A stretch of 64,000 nt of DNA from the NCBI GenBank assembly GCA_037903355.1, contig JBAJFE010000038.1, positions 1,364,001 to 1,428,000 on the forward strand, read 5' to 3'. This document shows, piece by piece, positions 62,981-64,000 of this stretch. The stretch is from Trichuris trichiura. Lineage: Eukaryota; Nematoda; Enoplea; Trichinellida; Trichuridae. Within the stretch, counting starts at the first letter, position 1; every line of letters starts with the position of its first letter. The notes beneath the pieces are model-generated. The model made no database searches. It was not told the origin of the DNA and worked only from the letters and a program-made list of their open reading frames with translations. The translations under genes and the position numbers were made by a program.

Positions 62981-64000
62981 TTCATTTTTATCTACTTCAT
63001 TTGATCTGGTTTCTGGCGTCAATCGCGCACCATAGTCAGCGTGGGTTTCAGAATAATTATGCGCGTTCTGCTAATATTTCATGACATATACTGGCTGAAG
63101 TGGTTAATTTTGAAAATATGGGCTTTCATAAAAGATTCTTAACTTTACACGGTTTTTAGTGGACGACAACCAGCTTCTGGTATAGTCTTTAATTAATAAA
63201 ACTGAGCTTATGGGAATACTTCTCTTCACTGTTAATCCTGATCTCAAGGGCGAATGTACTTAAAAAAAATTTTTAGGAAGGAGACCAATGATCAAATACA
63301 CGCTGATCAAAGGAGGTTCCAGAGGTTAATCAGGAACCACTCATTCTAAGGAGCAAGTTGTCAGCTGGAGTAACTGGTTACCCGTCAAAATGACGTGCAT
63401 TGTTTTCTGACAGAGCAGTGACAAGATCTTGCATCCTGTTCTGGTTAAAAGAGCTGTATCTGATTAACTGGAAAAACTTCGTGCATAAAAATGGTGAATG
63501 CTGTTACTCTTGTTCTTAACTATCACACTCCTTGAAGTATGTGAGAAGTGGCAGTTGACCAGGTCGTTCTGCATTTTGTTCTCCATTACTTTTAACAGGT
63601 TATATTTATCACAACTAATTTCCCTCCTTACGAGTGAACAAAGCTAAGTTGTTCTGAATACCGTAAAGCTACCTCGCCTTCATTGATTCTGAATAGCTTT
63701 TATGCGATTCTACCCAAAGGGACTCATTTCGTGCAGCTGTCAGCATGAAGGCGCCATACCCTTTGTGAATGTAACCACCACTTTAGACTGGACTTCTGGT
63801 AAGGGGGACAAACGTTTCCATAAGGGAATCAAAGTATTGTCGGTTTAATGAGATGGAAATATAACGTAGTGGTCGAAGCTTTCAGGACCGCCAGATCTTG
63901 TGTTCTAGGTTTATAACTGTAAAAGTGTGACAAGACGTGGACCAAGTCTTGAGATAGTGAGCCTTAAAGTTTCGGCGTACAGTTCTGCCCAGTTTAAGCT
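62981..64000. other. No gene identified
   Basis: Short ORFs only. Near 63873 GTCCTGAAAGCTTCG on the minus strand resembles a hammerhead 3' half, but the rest of the core is not recognisable. Confidence 0.4.

Noticed and set aside
1..64000. tRNA genes
   Set aside because: I looked for the T-arm GGTTCGANTCC type motif with matching acceptor stems and found no credible cloverleaf by eye; a tRNAscan run would settle it.

Overview
The window looks like nuclear DNA of a small-genome animal, and a nematode is the best guess. A trichocephalid such as Trichuris would fit, but this is inference. The supports are metazoan gene families, introns mostly of 33-170 nt, a pseudoprotease of the chymotrypsin fold, and a roughly 40% GC background loaded with transposon debris. 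Nothing in the sequence is prokaryotic or viral.

Gene-bearing blocks. (1) 9.36-23.07 kb: an intronless MPV17-family gene; COG2, split by one 3.9 kb intron; an Ig-EGF-transmembrane gene resembling neuregulin or Vein; an unidentified minus-strand ORF; a minus-strand ML-domain (NPC2-like) secreted protein; and a Hairy/E(spl) repressor ending in WRPW. (2) 38.6-43.3 kb: trypsin-like exons whose catalytic residues are all replaced, then an intronless DDX19/Dbp5-type helicase on the minus strand. (3) 47.5-48.1 kb: four-exon ribosomal protein L28, minus strand. (4) Small secreted or peptide-precursor candidates at 50.7-51.0 and 60.4-60.7 kb. These genes are mostly housekeeping or signalling and share no obvious pathway.

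Mobile DNA fills much of the rest: mariner remnants (1.7, 18.3-18.9, 25.1 kb), three Tigger/pogo remnants (27.8-29.0, 44.2-45.7, 49.6-50.5 kb), hAT-like MITEs (2.8, 5.5, 51.5 kb) and several large foldback elements (12.7-14.1, 34.5, 35.7, 52.8 kb).

The most striking system is a set of Penelope-like (PLE) insertions. A composite at 53170-58325 holds two inverted PLE copies (RT plus GIY-YIG) and is bounded by one 12-bp target-site duplication (TSD), so it went in as a unit. At least six much shorter insertions (about 180-400 bp) have the same inverted layout and consist only of PLE pseudo-LTR sequence. Five of them have perfect 13-15 bp TSDs and one an imperfect TSD. Many of these units carry a hammerhead-ribozyme-like core: CTGANGA, stem II, GAAA, AGCT, and a stem I that covaries between CCG/CGG and CCA/TGG. 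They look like small non-autonomous PLE passengers related in idea to animal retrozymes, but arranged as inverted pairs rather than head-to-tail arrays. Long stretches (23.1-25.1, 31.1-34.5, 36.2-38.6, 58.3-60.4, 60.7-62.7 kb) show no gene that I can support.
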